Made by a program: the position numbers and the translations under genes. The notes below the pieces were generated by a model, which worked only from the letters and a program-made list of their open reading frames with translations, did no database searches and was not told where the DNA came from. Shown in pieces: positions 1 to 11,313 of a DNA stretch of 64,000 nt. Origin of the DNA: Agarophyton chilense. Lineage: Eukaryota; Rhodophyta; Florideophyceae; Gracilariales; Gracilariaceae. The stretch spans positions 3,596,001 to 3,660,000 of the forward strand of contig JARGXX010000068.1 of assembly GCA_030374765.1 (NCBI GenBank). Reading direction: 5' to 3'. Within the stretch, counting starts at the first letter, position 1. Every line of letters starts with the position of its first letter.

Positions 1-2
1 CT

Positions 3-749
3 ACACTTCGCCACTATCTGATGGGTACTCGTTTCAAAGTCCATACGGACCACACATGCTTGCGTTGGCTCCTGGAGGTCTCCGAACCCTCGGGCCGCCT
101 TATGCTCTGGCGTCTCCGACTGTCGGAATTCGACTTTGAGATCCTGTACAAGAAAGGGAAGCTGAACACTCAGGCTGATGCACTATCCCGCTTGGGAACC
201 ACAGCGGAAACGGGACCCTACGAGGACGATGACATCCCACGTTTTATGGTATCGTACCTCGAGGGAGGAGCTCAACCGCTGACGGATGATGTTTGTGACG
301 ATATACTCGTCAACGAGAGTCTGGATTCGCCGACTGGCTCTCCGCCTAAGGAGGGGGAGGAGGACTTAGTTCCTTCGCAGGACGATGTTTCGGCGTCAGC
401 CAGTAGCCCTAACAGGGAATCTAGTTCTCACAGTGAGACGGCGAGCCCGACCAAGCCGGCGACAGAGAAGTCACAACCCCAGCGTATGGGTAGCGACATC
501 AGCGCCGACCCAGCCGAGCACGACGTCAGAAAAGATGACGAAAACCCGCCTAGGGAGAGTCGTGTGGAGAACTTCGTACCCGGAACGCCTACAGAGCCGA
601 CGATCACCCGCCGCCGCGGAAGAGACACTGAGGTGTCGCACACTCAAACCCCGCTTTCTCGGGAACGAGCTGTGTCAGTGGACCCGCACGGGGAAGATCT
701 CGACGACGAGGTTGACCAAATTTGGCTCTCTGTTATGGAATGGGAATAG
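3..749 (+). pseudogene. E1 pol: RNase H end and acidic linker
   Basis: The frame is open to the window edge. RNase H landmarks near the start are THTDHTCLRWLL-like (TDH...LRWLL), WRLRLSEFDFEI and NTQADALSRL, all typical of the C-terminal RNase H of Ty3/gypsy polyproteins. From about residue 75 it becomes a long Ser/Glu/Asp-rich linker and ends at a stop at 747-749. In E3 the corresponding linker leads into the integrase zinc finger; here that is absent. I treat it as a broken pol fragment rather than a 242-residue gene. RNase H would degrade the RNA of the RNA/DNA hybrid during reverse transcription. Confidence 0.85.
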
Positions 750-856
750 GAACTCCTATGGAGACACTGGAACCCTCAGGAATGGGAAAGAAATGAGTGA
801 GACCCGTCGGGGACAGCTCAGGAGAGTGCTAGCGCGTTTCGGAAGAGCCACCTCAC

Positions 857-890
857 ATCCGCTTGCGGAGTGGCAACCGGCGCCCGCGCA
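857..890 (+). repeat. 34-bp duplicate of aORF sequence at the integrase deletion
   Basis: These 34 bases match 2072-2105 with one difference. The second copy lies inside the antisense ORF of E1, the first lies where the integrase core is missing. The flanks do not match, so this is a short copied insert, as left by templated repair at a deletion junction. Confidence 0.75.
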
Positions 891-1247
891 TTTATGTGGC
901 ACACGTCGAATGGCACCGAGCCAATCAAAAGGCTCTGACGACCAACCGTCGCGCAAACCGCCTCCGTCGCACGGCGCGTTGCACAAGAGCAACCATCGTC
1001 CCCGTAGCTCGTGTTGACGTTGAAGTCTTACCCCCCTGAGATTGGAGACGCTACCGCGTCGCGGTTTCTCAACCGTCACGGAATCTAAAACCACCGTTGT
1101 TATCGGGAAGATCTCCGCTTTAAGAAGAACCCAAACTGGGCCGTTTTGACTCCGTAGACGGAAGTTACAACGTAGCCCACAGGCCACTCGGCGCCGTTTG
1201 GACGAAGTGCTGAGACCCGCTCGCAACACGGAAAAGAACCGACCGGG

Positions 1248-1538
1248 GTGTGTCTAGACCCTACGTTGACACCCTCAAGGGAACTAGAGCGTTCCAAGAT
1301 GGAAGAGAAGCCCGAACAGGGAAAAGTGTACCCGCAGGAATTCGTTATCGATCGCATCGTGCGTCACATCTACACCCCCGAGGGAGAAGTTCGCTACCAA
1401 GTCCGATGGTACGGATTATCGCCTGATGAGGATACAGTGGAACCCATTGAGCACCTTCCGAGGTCTAAGGTTTTATCCTATCACCGACGCGCTCGGGTAA
1501 CCTTGCCTCCAAGTCTGGATCGTGGCCAAGTCGGGTAA
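1248..1538 (+). pseudogene. E1 pol C-terminus with chromodomain
   Basis: The peptide holds a chromodomain: FVIDRIVRHIY, then VRYQVRWYGLSPDEDTVEPI and HLPRSKVLSYHRR. Chromodomains at the integrase C-terminus guide insertion to particular chromatin. The stretch 850-1247 before it carries linker-like pieces in several frames (for example HVEWHRANQKALTTNRRANR around 897-960) but is broken by stops. Closely similar chromodomains occur at 21941-22122 (E2, decayed) and 53654-53900 (E3), with a more distant one in E4. Confidence 0.85.
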
Positions 1539-1699
1539 GCCACCACGGGAACTGTTGTGGATGCGACCTCGAAGTGAGGAAGATGTTGGTCCTCTGAAGA
1601 GGAATTTAGGAGAGTATCCCGAAGAACACGTATTGAGAGGTAAGGTCTACTGGCCCTCGGCCTAGCGCCGTTAACCGGGGAACACAACACCGGTTATCG

Positions 1700-1885
1700 G
1701 GACAGTTTATGATGAAAAAGGAAAAGAAGACCCACGAAGTGGAGAAGAAGATTAAGAAGAAGATTGGACCCTAGGAAGGGCAGAAGATGAAGAAGATCCT
1801 AAGAAGGAATGAAGAAGATTAAGTAGAAGTTAAGATCCTAGGAAGGAAGAAGAAAAGAAGTTATGCAAATATCAGAAGTTTACTA
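1700..1885 (+). repeat. Purine-rich tract between chromodomain and antisense ORF (E1)
   Basis: Almost pure A/G with GAAGAAGATTAAGAAGAAG-like repeats. The same position in E3 (42395-42630) and E2 (21835-21925) is pyrimidine-rich on the + strand, meaning purine-rich on the element strand, so the tract is a shared structural part of the lineage. Confidence 0.7.
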
Positions 1886-1927
1886 TTGTCGCCAAGCTAT
1901 GGACTCTACAATTGCCCGAAGGCGGAA

Positions 1928-2825
1928 CTACGGAAAGCCCGAGGAGGGACCCGCCCCACAGTTGGTATTCTGACCCTGGTGGTACGCCGAGGCGAAAGCC
2001 AACATCTGGCTCACATCCGTCATACCCGGGGGAATCGGAATGCCTGCGTTCACGAGGCCTTGTCGCACACTATCCGCTTGCGGAGTGGCAACCGGCGCCT
2101 GCGCAAGGGTGTTCACACCCCACCCGGGGGGAGCAGATGGACCGCCACCGGATGCATTCGCCGCCGCAGCTGAGGTCGTTCCCACTGGTTGGAAGGGTGC
2201 AGATGGCTCCACAGGGAGTACTCCACTAGGAGCTGGCACGACGTTATCCAACGCTGGATCGTCGAGGTCTACTGGAGGCTCGTACTCGTAATCGTCGGTA
2301 TAAATGAACCCCGTCGGGTGTCCCACCGGCATCGGTCGAGGCGAGTCAATCAGCGCCCGTGCTTGCGCCGCGCTGATGCGAACCCCTTCGAAGGGATTGT
2401 AATAGACCCAGTTACCGGAGCCCGGATCGTACCGGCCAGGAGACTTGTCTCGCGCGGATCTTTCCCCTGCGGGTTGATTTGCCACTGGAACTCGATCCCA
2501 TTGGGTGTTGTCGATCACGTCCAAGATTGGATACAGGTCCTGCACGTTGCTGGCCGAACCCAACGCTGGGACAAGGTCGATCTGACGCATGATGGTCCGT
2601 AGCATCGGAGAAATCTCCACCCTGCTGGGGAGCTTCGTTGTCCGCCGGCGCGGAGGCCGATGGCCCCGAGAGTGGGTTGATGACGTACGGGTTCATTCCC
2701 TTGAGAGGGCTAGTCGAAACCGCTGCTGCGAGAAGTTGCGTATCGCCTAAAGTCGGAGGAGTAGAAGAAAGTTGTACCGATGTGCCGGTTTTGTGGCGAT
2801 CCTCAGAAGTGGTGAAGGACCCCAT
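1928..2825 (-). pseudogene. Antisense ORF (aORF) of E1, unknown protein
   Basis: Runs opposite to pol, starting 80 bp from the 3' LTR. ATG at 2825 opens an N-terminal part with MNP...NP and a Ser/Pro-rich stretch; a frameshift near 2600 leads into a second part ending at 1928. The second part aligns over its length with E3 (41674-42294): ISPMLR / LGSASNV / VIDNTQWDRVP / YYNPFEG / ISAAQARAL / PTGFIY. E2 (20707-21330) shows the same pattern. The C-terminus is Pro/Ala/Gly-rich with VRQGLVNAGIPIP, matching LLRQFLLDAGFPV in E3. Compared with E3, a central block is missing. I do not recognise the family. A transcript could start in the LTR in antisense. Confidence 0.65.
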
Positions 2826-2893
2826 TGGGAGAAGTATGTATAGTGATCGGAAAGTTAGACACCCGCGGCTCGGAATGTTCTTCCTCGTCTTAA

Positions 2894-2904
2894 GGAGGGG
2901 GAGA
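2894..2904 (+). other. Polypurine tract of E1
   Basis: GGAGGGGGAGA directly abuts the LTR start TGTAGAGCAA. It is the expected plus-strand primer for reverse transcription and fixes the LTR boundary. Confidence 0.8.
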
Positions 2905-3816
2905 TGTAGAGCAACGCCCAGTCAGGGGATACTTGAAGATGCAACTCATAGAATGAGGATTGAACCCTCCGAGGGTTATGATTATGATCCCCTCTAAGGT
3001 GTGCTGAGGTGGCACTGTTTTCTGGTTATATTTCGCCTATAAGGGAAAATTCGGATGGCCCATGGTTGGATTGGCCCCGTGATACACGTGGCTTAATTTT
3101 GGCACCGATTTTCGGATATTTGTAGAACGTTGGATTTTTGGGCCCTGGCAGTGGGATCTCCACGTGTATGGCCCTGAGCAGGTGTGCACTATTGTAGAGT
3201 TTAGTTAGTGGGCCCTACTTAGGGAGGCGAGATCTGACAGTCCGAGCTCAAAGTAAAGGGTAACCAAGGTTGGTCTTCGATACCTTTAGAGGTTCTTCGT
3301 CGCCATCGTTTCGGCCTTACAACCCGGAACGGGCTCTGGTTAGCAACGCCTGCGTAGGGACACGACTCCACTTGGAGAGTGCCCACGTTTGGGTTCCGTG
3401 CAACCACCCCCTTGGGACCGCTCAGACGACCTGCGTGCACGATACCCCGTGGGGGTTCTGCTTACTTGTTGCGTGCTTTTTGTGTTTCCTTTCGAGGACA
3501 GGTTTTCGCACCTGTATTGGGTTTCCTTTGTTGTTTCGCCCCTTTTCTGGTTCTCGGGTCCGGTGCCTGTTAGTGCCCGACCCTCGCCCCGTTTTTCCTC
3601 TTCGCCGGATTTTCCCCCATTCTTTGGGATACCCATACCCATTCCAGATCCACGGTTTCTACCCCTCACCTCCGTCGGTACTGCCGGAATCCCCCGTGGG
3701 AGTTACACCCCACACTACGGGTGGAACGGAGGGCTCTGTCTCTGAGTCTGCCTCCCCCAGGGAGCAAGGCTTCGAACACCTTGAGAGCACTTCCCGTCGC
3801 CGGGTTTTGCTCCACA
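2905..3816 (+). repeat. 3' LTR of E1
   Basis: Begins TGTAGAGCAA and ends TTTTGCTCCACA, which are inverted copies of each other with one mismatch. It follows the polypurine tract with no gap. Length 912 bp. It has the usual TG...CA ends. No second copy is in the window. Confidence 0.8.
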
Positions 3817-4093
3817 AAAAGAAAGACTCATGAAGCAGTTGTTGAGTTTGAGGGAAATCTTAAAGACAATCGCTCAAGACCTGCCCAATTTCTTCTATCA
3901 AAAAGCTCGTTCACCCCTCCCGCAGATGCCGTTTAAACCTTCATGACGCCATCAGAGTCATACGTAATCTCTTCCTCACGCCTTCGATCTCTGCAGCTCA
4001 TTCTACGATTCAGAACTTGAGAACATTGTATGTTACAAAGTTCCAACTGCCCTCTTCGCAAGTTCTCAATCCAACCAGAGCATACCATCTCGA

Positions 4094-5455
4094 TTGGTAA
4101 AATCAAAAAATGGAAATGCATCAACCACGCCTTTCAAATCACGAAACGCGGATAGGAAACGCACCTACTTTCAGGGCGAGAAAGGTGGAAAGTCGTCTTT
4201 CTGTTTCGATTGTGGTGATACCGAGTACAAGGCGGGCGTTGGCCTGTGCCCAAGTCCCTCGTTTCTGATGAAGAAAAGGAAACTCGAACGCCATCGCAAC
4301 GACTCAGACGGTAGGTCTACAGGTCCTCGTCGTGTAAGAAGAAATCCGAGAAAGAATGCCTCCAGAGAGCGTATCCGTGGCTTTAATCCTGCTTGTGCGC
4401 CAGGACCTGTCCCATTAAAGTGCAAGCATGCCGAAAGTCGTTGGTTGGGCTGCCTTCTGATGTGGTTAGTGGAACGAGAGATCCTAACCCTATCATTGAC
4501 ATTCGCTGTCCCTGTAGTGTTGGAGGCATCGATTCTGCCGCTGCACTATAAATCGAAATGGGTATACAATTGCACGTGAAAGACCTCGACTCTGACCCCT
4601 TTTATCACGGTTGTGGTTCAGAATGTTCAATCCAAAACTGGTATTCGGAACTTGGAGATTTAAGATCGAAGGACTCAACGATGTGGAAGCATACATAAAG
4701 TTCTACATTACTGAAGGCGACGGTTCTCTGCTACAGGGGAATGACATAATATCACTTTCGGACCTAGTGGGCTCGGAAAACACGTTTATAGTGCCCGCTT
4801 CGGTCGGAATCTCTTGGGATGACGCATTTTTGTCAACGTACTTCCAATGAGAAGACACTGACAGCCGTACACACTTATTCGTCGTTCCTTCGATAGTAAC
4901 GTCGTTCAAATCCTTCTTCTCCTCTTATTATTACTTTCTCTCTGGGAATCCTGAGCCGATCTCCAAACTATCTGGCAAGGACGATATCGATCCCATCTAT
5001 GCCCGCCGCTTTGTCACAAATCTTCACTGTCAGTCCCACCTCTCTATCAAGGACATGAAAAAGCTTTGCAGTGGAGCCGGGATACTCAATGGAACTCTTG
5101 CTGATGAGCCCCGAAAGGCCTACAACTATTGCACTTCGTGCATAAGGTCTGGCCGCTCATTACATTCTCGAAAGATATTACTCAAAAGGATACTGGGTGA
5201 GTTCAAAGAGCACCTTCAAGTCGATTTCTTATTAATTCGCGAGCTTGGACACATCCTCACTCTGCATATGAATTATTTATCCACCGATCTCTCCGTCACT
5301 GTCTTGATGACTTAAAGAGATATGACCGATACTGCTCGCATGATTGCCGTTCATTGGTTCGATGTCTTTGGGCCTCCATCAAAACTATCAGGAGACCCAA
5401 AGTTCAACAACGACTGTATCCAGCGATTGTGTGCTGTGGTATTCCACTGAAGACT
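4094..5455 (+). pseudogene. E6 gag/protease and integrase N-terminal part
   Basis: Around 4600-4660 the frame reads HGCGSECSIQNW, like the protease entry region of this copia type, followed near 4780 by SENTFIVPA. At 5055-5315 lies the pre-integrase zinc region (KKLCSGAGIL...YNYCTSC) and the start of the integrase core (VDFLLIRELG, then MNYLSTDLSVTVLM). Around 5350-5440 another frame gives WFDVFGPPSKLSGDPKFNND, the second catalytic Asp region. Multiple stops and frameshifts show it is dead. The piece stops at the insertion near 5456. Confidence 0.65.
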
Positions 5456-6245
5456 GGAGAGGTCTCGGTGCAGTGGGTATCCACAGAAATAACCGCGAAG
5501 CGCGGGTGCCGCCTTGCGAGCGACGCTTCTTATATAAGAAGAGTGTGCGGAAAGCAGCCAGGTGTGTCTGAACAATGGGGATAATACGTGTGTTCACGAG
5601 GCGGATTTCAAGATGCGGCGGTACATAATGCACACGAGATCGGTTCGGCCACCCTTGTGCCAGCACAAATAACCAGGTAACAGTAGAAAAAACAACACAC
5701 ACACACACACACATAGAAAGCTGTAGAAAAAGGGCGGTAAACGCGCAATAGTAGAGGGTATCCTCGGAACAAGAGCTATAGCTCAGAACGGTTAAGAACT
5801 GATACTATAGGGGCCCCTTCGTGGTGAACCACTTTAGGATTTCTAAGACTCACTAAGATGGTGTTTTTGTTGGTTGGTGGTTGTTGGTTGGCCTTCGCCG
5901 TCCTCACCTGGGCCCTGCGCCCTTTGATGTGCCAAGAGGCAAAGCAAGTACTGTACAGTAATTCATACACATGGCGTGCCACTACACCATTATCTAAATA
6001 ATACCAAATAAAATATTTGGTGATGGCACGTTACAGCGTACACTAAATACAGTACTTCCTAATTAAATTTCTCCTGTCCCAATCTTTCCATGAAGTAATT
6101 CTTCTCATGACTTCTCGGAATCGAGTATAGCCCAAGTTATAGCTTGTGAATGCCGTATCGCGACTTCGTAGAATTTCCATCGGTCGAACTCAGGTGCATC
6201 CAGAATGCTACATGTGCCGAGAATCAGATACCACTCTAACCGCGC
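5456..6245. mobile_element. Unidentified insertion in E6 integrase
   Basis: The integrase reading stops near RLCAVVFH (5430-5450) and resumes at about 6246 with NRIGFVESSNETIRT. The DNA between fits neither copia nor any other element in the window. It holds an (AC)n run, a small palindrome (TACTGTACAGTA near 5946) and a hairpin (CCAAATA-AAA-TATTTGG near 6004). Exact ends and target duplication were not found; it may be a small non-autonomous element. Confidence 0.45.
5694..5713. repeat. (AC)n microsatellite
   Basis: An uninterrupted AC dinucleotide run of about ten units inside the insertion in E6. Confidence 0.9.
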
Positions 6246-6657
6246 TTTGCTCGACGCCCCAACAGAATTGGATTTGTCGAATCGAGCAACGAGACCATCC
6301 GGACAATTGCCCAAATGCTCCTTCTCGACGAACCGCATCTGAGGGAAACTCGTCAAGTTTATCGCATGGACTTTGAGATCCTCTCAAAATCCACATTCCT
6401 AAAGAATGTACTGTATGGAAACAAGTTAGTCAGCAGCTTTGAGCTTGTTCACGGCTACACTCCTTCTGTTTCCGGGTTACCCAAGCAGATGCTACCAGAG
6501 AAGCTCCTCGCTTCCTACTACGAACAAGTTTTCAGCCGTGCCGAACACACCTTACTTCGTACCAAGCCATCGTATCCTTTACCACAACACCTTCTGAAAC
6601 CAACCACTCCGGTATACGTTTTCAAGAGGGTTGGAAAACATGATTCTTGGTACAAGG
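6246..6657 (+). pseudogene. E6 integrase, central and C-terminal part
   Basis: Reads IGFVESSNETIRTIAQMLLL, then FLKNVLYGNKLVSSFELVHG and YTPSVSGLP, followed by SRAEHTLLRTKPS and VYVFKRVGKHDSWYK. The catalytic Glu region of copia integrases normally reads GIVERKN; here it is GFVESSN, so Glu is present. The ORF ends artificially in the solo LTR; removing that LTR restores the continuation into 7325. Confidence 0.75.
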
Positions 6658-7324
6658 TGTAGTATTCTACTATGTCGGGGAATCCGATCGGATGATTTTT
6701 CGCGAAGTCGCGGTTGGAACTCATAAGTGAGTGATGTCATCAAACTTGTAATATGAAATGGCACACCGCGTAGGATGCCAGGAGGCAGGGTAAATTAGTG
6801 GAACACGTGGTATCACGAGTGGACTGGCTTGCAACGGCGCATGTAGTGGCGATCCACGTGGCTGGTTTTACTACCCTTTGTAGCTAGACGTCCATTAGGG
6901 ACCATACCCGTATAGTGGTTGGGCTAAGTGGCTGACCACTGGGTATTATTTATATATTTATTTGGGCACTCACCCTGGCACACAGTATATAGTGTACCAG
7001 AGGTGAGCGCCGACTCCAAGTAAAGGAGACAACATGGGCATCATGACTATTCTGTTCCTCGCTTAGGTTTCCTTAACCGGAGATCCGGACGAGCTATAAT
7101 AGATAGTCAGCCCCCAACCACTTCACGAGCCGTCTCGTACCTACGTCCCATCAACGTTTTACAGTTGCACTGTTCACCCTCGCTGGCGAGTAGTGGCCTA
7201 ACACCCCACTTCCAGCTCGCTGGTGTTGTAGCTCTACCACCCCTTTTACTTCGCTGCAAGCGACCCATCGGCAGTCCGAACGCTATCGCAGGTGTCTGCT
7301 CTCTCCGTTAGAGCGGATACTACA
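6658..7324 (+). mobile_element. Solo LTR of the E3 family
   Basis: Starts TGTAGTATTC and ends GGATACTACA (inverted ends, one mismatch), 667 bp, flanked on both sides by CAAGG (6653-6657 and 7325-7329). It is homologous over its whole length to both LTRs of E3. The intact 5-bp duplication without internal sequence is the mark of recombination between two LTRs after a full element had inserted into E6. Confidence 0.93.
6945..6962 (+). promoter_or_regulatory. Candidate LTR TATA region
   Basis: TATTATTTATATATTTATTT lies about 290 bp into the LTR and is conserved in both E3 LTRs (reverse strand, near 40139-40160 and 61199-61220). It is the likely core promoter of this family; inferred from position and composition only. 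Confidence 0.45.
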
Positions 7325-7920
7325 CAAGGCATATGTGATCAATACTATTTACCACATAGCGTAGGTCTCTTCAAGCAAAGATCCGCAGGGATCGAAGCAT
7401 CAAATCGCCTAGGAGGGCATAAGGTTAGTCCCGCGTTCATCCCTTCTACCAGAACTGGACAAAAAGAAGCTTGGATACTCGCACCTCCCGTACACTACCG
7501 ACCAAGAAGAACCAATCCGGGCCCATAAAGAAAGAAATGATGCCGATTGTTCTTCCCTTTCGCCTCTCCTAAATGAAGAAGTCACAGACGTTCCCGTGCA
7601 AAACATACAAGACCCTTTTGAGTTTCGACCCAAATATATCGAACGAACCAAACTTGTGGTCTCGACATCCGTTCTCATCATCTTTCTTTGCGTCCCAGGA
7701 AGACAAAACGACTGTGAGTGCACCCTCAATGGACGGTGGAAATCCACAATTTGGCCGAGATGTTGGTGACACTTCGCTTAGGTTCCCAACCACAGGCGAA
7801 AATCTATTGTATTCGGAGCAAAGGTTTCTGGAACAGATCAAGAAGGTCATTGGAGACCGACCAGCCCCAGAAGCTAAGCTTCAGGTCGCTCTGCGATGGA
7901 TAATCGACAAGACCATCTAA
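7325..7920 (+). pseudogene. E6 integrase-RT linker
   Basis: Continues the integrase frame after the solo LTR, with two early stops, through a variable Asp/Glu/Pro stretch and NIQDPFEFRPKYIERT. In another frame at 7573-7920 it ends in KKVIGDRPAPEAKLQVALRW, a motif that precedes the copia reverse transcriptase. No catalytic residues are expected here. Confidence 0.6.
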
Positions 7921-8563
7921 GCAGAGAAGAGAAACTACTCTGAAGCCGAGGCATACAGGCCGATCTCCATCAAAGCACTCCTGCGAAATGCAAATAATAT
8001 CTCCTCCCATCACTTCTTCGTGACGAAGTTCGATGGAGGTAGTGGTGAGCTTAACTTCAAGTGCCGTCTGGTACCCCATGGGAATCGGGATTCATTCTCA
8101 AAAGGACAACATTCAATCTGACTCCTCCTCGGCTTAGTTCACCTGCATTCGAGTCCTGCTTTCCGTTGCAACTTTGCTACACTTTACCCGTGGAAGCACT
8201 GACATCTCTAGAGCGTATTTACAAGTAGGCGACCTCACACGAAATACATACATGCGGCCTCCAAAGAGATGGATACATTTTGTAGACGAAGTATGGAAGC
8301 TACTCAAGCCTGCGTATGGCCCCGTAGAGTCCGGGCTTCTCTGAAAGCTGTGCATCGAGGAATATTTGTGCGACTACGGATTCCATACCATCCCTGGTAT
8401 GCCACAGATGTTCATATTGTCGGACGACCGGGGGCGTATATCTGTACTCCTGGCCAAATTGGTGGACGATCTTCTTCTTTCTGGATCAAAGAGTGAGATG
8501 CACACCTTCTCCAAGGCTCTCTCAGCTCGCTTCAAGGTTGGCGGAGAACTCTTCGAGAACTAG
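7921..8563 (+). pseudogene. E6 reverse transcriptase
   Basis: Fragments in alternating frames: NYSEAEAYRPISIKALLR at about 7930, HFFVTKFDGG near 8010, DISRAYLQVGDLTRNTYMRP near 8200-8250, WKLLKPAYGPVESGLL near 8290-8340 and LAKLVDDLLLSGSK near 8450-8490. The last carries the catalytic DD of copia RT. Frameshifts and a stop (GLL*KLC) make it non-functional. Confidence 0.75.
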
Positions 8564-9060
8564 ATTATCTCCAACCGCCTTTGTATTAGGCAATACGAAG
8601 ACTTCTCGATCGAGATCTCCATTCAAAGTTTTATGGAAAAGCTCGACTCCATTCCGATCTCGAGGGATAGGAGGAAACAGTCTGAAGATCTGTGCACCCA
8701 ACAAGAAGTTCGAGAAATCCAGTCTCTTTCCAGAAAACTCAACTACATCGACCTTAGTGTGGTGCGTCAAGCCGCATACCCCGCCAGCTTCATGCAGCAG
8801 TTGGTCCCAGAGATGCGCGTTACGCATCTCTTGCAGGCATATAAGATCCTCAACCTCATCCTTACGCTCCGTCCGGTCGTGATGTACGTGGATCCGAGAT
8901 CAGCGACGGTATTTTTTAATCCAGAGCCTGCGTAGGGATTATTATTTCCGGAGACTTGACTAAAAATTGACGCCTCTACGTCTGGTCGACAAAAGTTTTA
9001 CTCCACCTCCTCGTGGTGTCGATCGGGTAGATTAAACTGGCTAACGGAGTAGCTCATTTA
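8564..9060 (+). pseudogene. E6 RNase H region
   Basis: The best frame (8633-8935) reads EKLDSIPISRDRRKQSE, LSRKLNYIDLSVVRQAAYPA and ASFMQQLVPEMR, matching the connection and RNase H part of copia polyproteins. After a stop near 8933, short pieces (for example PRGVDRVD near 9010) suggest the domain runs to about 9060. No 3' LTR is visible beyond. Confidence 0.6.
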
Positions 9061-10769
9061 AGGATCTCTGTTGGAAAGGGAAGTGATCAGGCCTCCGTAT
9101 GCCAATGATCCCTATTATATTGGTGTGTTTTTTCATAATTCTCGGGACTTGTTTCAATTCTCTGAGAAAACTTAATTATCGGTATTTCAAGGCCGATCGT
9201 TGCGGTATGCTGGGGAAAATTTTTTTTTTAAGGCTAGGTTCTACGAAATGTAGAGCTCAAGTGAGTTTCCGTATGGGTTGTTGTCCATTTGATTTTACTG
9301 GCGCTGCTTGTGTTAGAGTCCGGAAACGGAATTATGTAATATCTTTCCTTAATTAGGTGACCAGGGGTTTTCCGCCGTGCTCAAGTTTATCTTCATTGAA
9401 ATCCGGGAGATCGCGTGAAAGTCGTATCTGGCAGGGGGTTCGGTGTGTTTTTTAATCGAGTCTTATAAGGTTTTTTGAAGTTGCATATCGAAATCAACGG
9501 TTTTTGCGACATTGGTATTTTGTTTTTGAATGGTATTCTGAAAAAAATTGTTCAAAAATCCGTACCATGCGCCTTCCGTAATGACGCAAGGCAGGGGGTT
9601 TAAAGCACCAAGGTATGTTCAGTAGTAACAGTGGGTAGTGATGTCGAGGCACGAATCTCATGGACCTGTCGAATACGAGGCGCAGACCTAGTTCCACTTG
9701 TATGCGGGTCTGGTTGCTGCTGGACTTATTTAAGTCGCGCGCTCAGCCAGGAGCAGCCATCCTAAAAGCGCAAGCCTGCACTACGGGTTAAAGTAGTCCC
9801 GAAGACAAAATGGGTTGACCGTCCTTAGAGGTGATCGACCTGCAGAAATCAAATTTCGAACTGCAGGGCACTCGGGCAGAAAATCGATGGCATGTGGGAG
9901 GATGCCTTTGGCACCGTAAGCGAAGCTTTTCGGTGTAGTCTTTCAGTTTGCCTTGGAGAAAAGTCACAGAGCAGAAATGCTCTCCTTCGTGTAATTAGGA
10001 ATTAGATACCGGGGATCCCTCAAGAGGATGCGGCGGACGTCTTATTCCTTTGCGTCGAAGATAAATCATACCCACTAAGTGTCGGAGGAAGAGCTTCAAA
10101 AGTGGGGTCTTCTAAGGGAGTGGCGAGTACCGAATATGTCTGCAACGGAACAGAAACATATTTCATTTCCGTTGGCATATTAAAAGTCCTGAGGATAAGA
10201 CCGACAAGCCGTACAGAGCGTGGCGGACTGAAACTATAATATTACCAGCAACGGGTTACTTTCACACTCGCTCTTCGAAAAACTAAATTATTTGAAAACC
10301 TGGCCCGGAGACCGGTGACTTGTGAAGAGACTCTCGGGTTTGATGCAAGTGGAAACCAGTATCTGTCGAACACACGATCGAAGTTTTCAAGAGGTCTCAA
10401 CTTCCTGCCACAGGCATTCTCCATTTCGTTTCCGTTGTACAGTGTCGTTATAGTAAATCTTTCGCGAGAAAGATGACCTATTGTTCTAAACGATTGTATG
10501 TACGACGGTTCGAAGGCTGGCAAGAGATCTCTAGCGATCGCTAACCCTTACCTGCATGGTCGTTGGAAATAATGTTATTGGGCACCGGCCATCATTTGTA
10601 CAAAATAGACATATTTGTAAGTCAAAGACGTTTCATTCTCTTCATTCATCTTCGTCCATTTCTTACGTACAACATAGCAGCATCATGGCGAACTGTCATG
10701 GAATTAAGCTCTAGCATTTGAATCATACTGGCATGGAGATTCAGCTTCGCTGTATCGCTTCTCATTCGT
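9061..10769. other. Stretch with no recognised gene
   Basis: Only short, non-conserved open frames. AT-rich runs near 9120-9240. A decayed 3' LTR of E6 could lie here but no paired copy exists to show it. Confidence 0.5.
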
Positions 10770-11313
10770 ATGGTGTCCAGAATACTTCGTAGCCGGCGCG
10801 TTCTCTATTTCAGACCCCCCCTTCTCACGGCCAGCAAAGATCTCATTGCATATCAAAAAATTGTAACAAATGCAGTCCGTGTTACTCTTCGTACCACATC
10901 ACCAGTTGACAAACTGGTTAACGTGGGCGACTCGAAGTCGTTCATTGCTTTTTTACACGACGGTAATATTGTATCTTATGGTTATAGTCCTCATGAAGTG
11001 TTTCTTGCGGGTGAGCGCTCTTTCGACACTTGGGGGGTTAGTCACAATGGCATGTGGCAGTACTCGTGGACAACATACCGTATTTGTGAAAGCAGACCGT
11101 CCAAGCATTTTTTGTGTGCTTATTGAAAATGATGGGTTTCATGATGGAACAGAGTTAATTCAAAGGATCCAGCGCACTCTGAACATGGCTTTCGCGGCTA
11201 GGGACTTTGCAGAAGGACGGCGATGTGCTGCGTTTCTGGGTCGAAGAGGGACTTTTTCAGCGTTCCTACACAACGAGGGAGGATACGCTGCTCTTTGTTC
11301 TGTGATATCGTAG
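10770..11313 (+). pseudogene. Coding-like fragment, unknown
   Basis: Two overlapping open frames seem to form one protein with a frameshift near 11050. The first has VDKLVNVGDSKSFIAFLHDG and SYGYSPHEVFLAGE; the second HTVFVKADRPSIFCVLIEND and RRCAAFLGRRGTFSAFLHN. The amino-acid composition looks coding, but I cannot assign a family. It stops before 11316. It could be a broken host gene or a transposon gene. Confidence 0.3.

Larger units (their letters stand above)
1..3816 (+). mobile_element. Ty3/gypsy chromodomain retrotransposon E1, 3' part
   Basis: The element enters from the left edge of the window. In order it shows the RNase H end of pol, a chromodomain, a purine-rich tract, an ORF on the opposite strand, a polypurine tract and a 912-bp LTR. 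The integrase core expected between RNase H and chromodomain is missing, so E1 is an internally deleted, dead copy. Its RNase H and chromodomain resemble those of E3, so both belong to one chromoviral lineage, but the LTR sequences are of different families. The 5' half lies outside the window, so its target duplication cannot be checked. Confidence 0.88.
4094..9060 (+). mobile_element. Decayed Ty1/copia element E6
   Basis: Protease, integrase, reverse transcriptase and RNase H remnants follow in copia order on the + strand, spread over all three frames. Two later insertions interrupt it: an unidentified segment at about 5456-6245 and a solo LTR at 6658-7324. No LTRs of its own were found. 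It belongs to a different copia lineage from the fragment inside block X (45535-47560). Confidence 0.8.

Noticed and set aside
385-1017. Long Arg-rich ORF on the + strand
   Set aside because: Shadow frame of the RNase H linker; low-complexity Arg/Ser composition without family traits.
2998-3816. LTR of E1 starting at TGTGCTGAGG (2998)
   Set aside because: The start at 2905 pairs better with the end (TGTAGAGCAA / TGTGGAGCAA) and abuts a polypurine tract.
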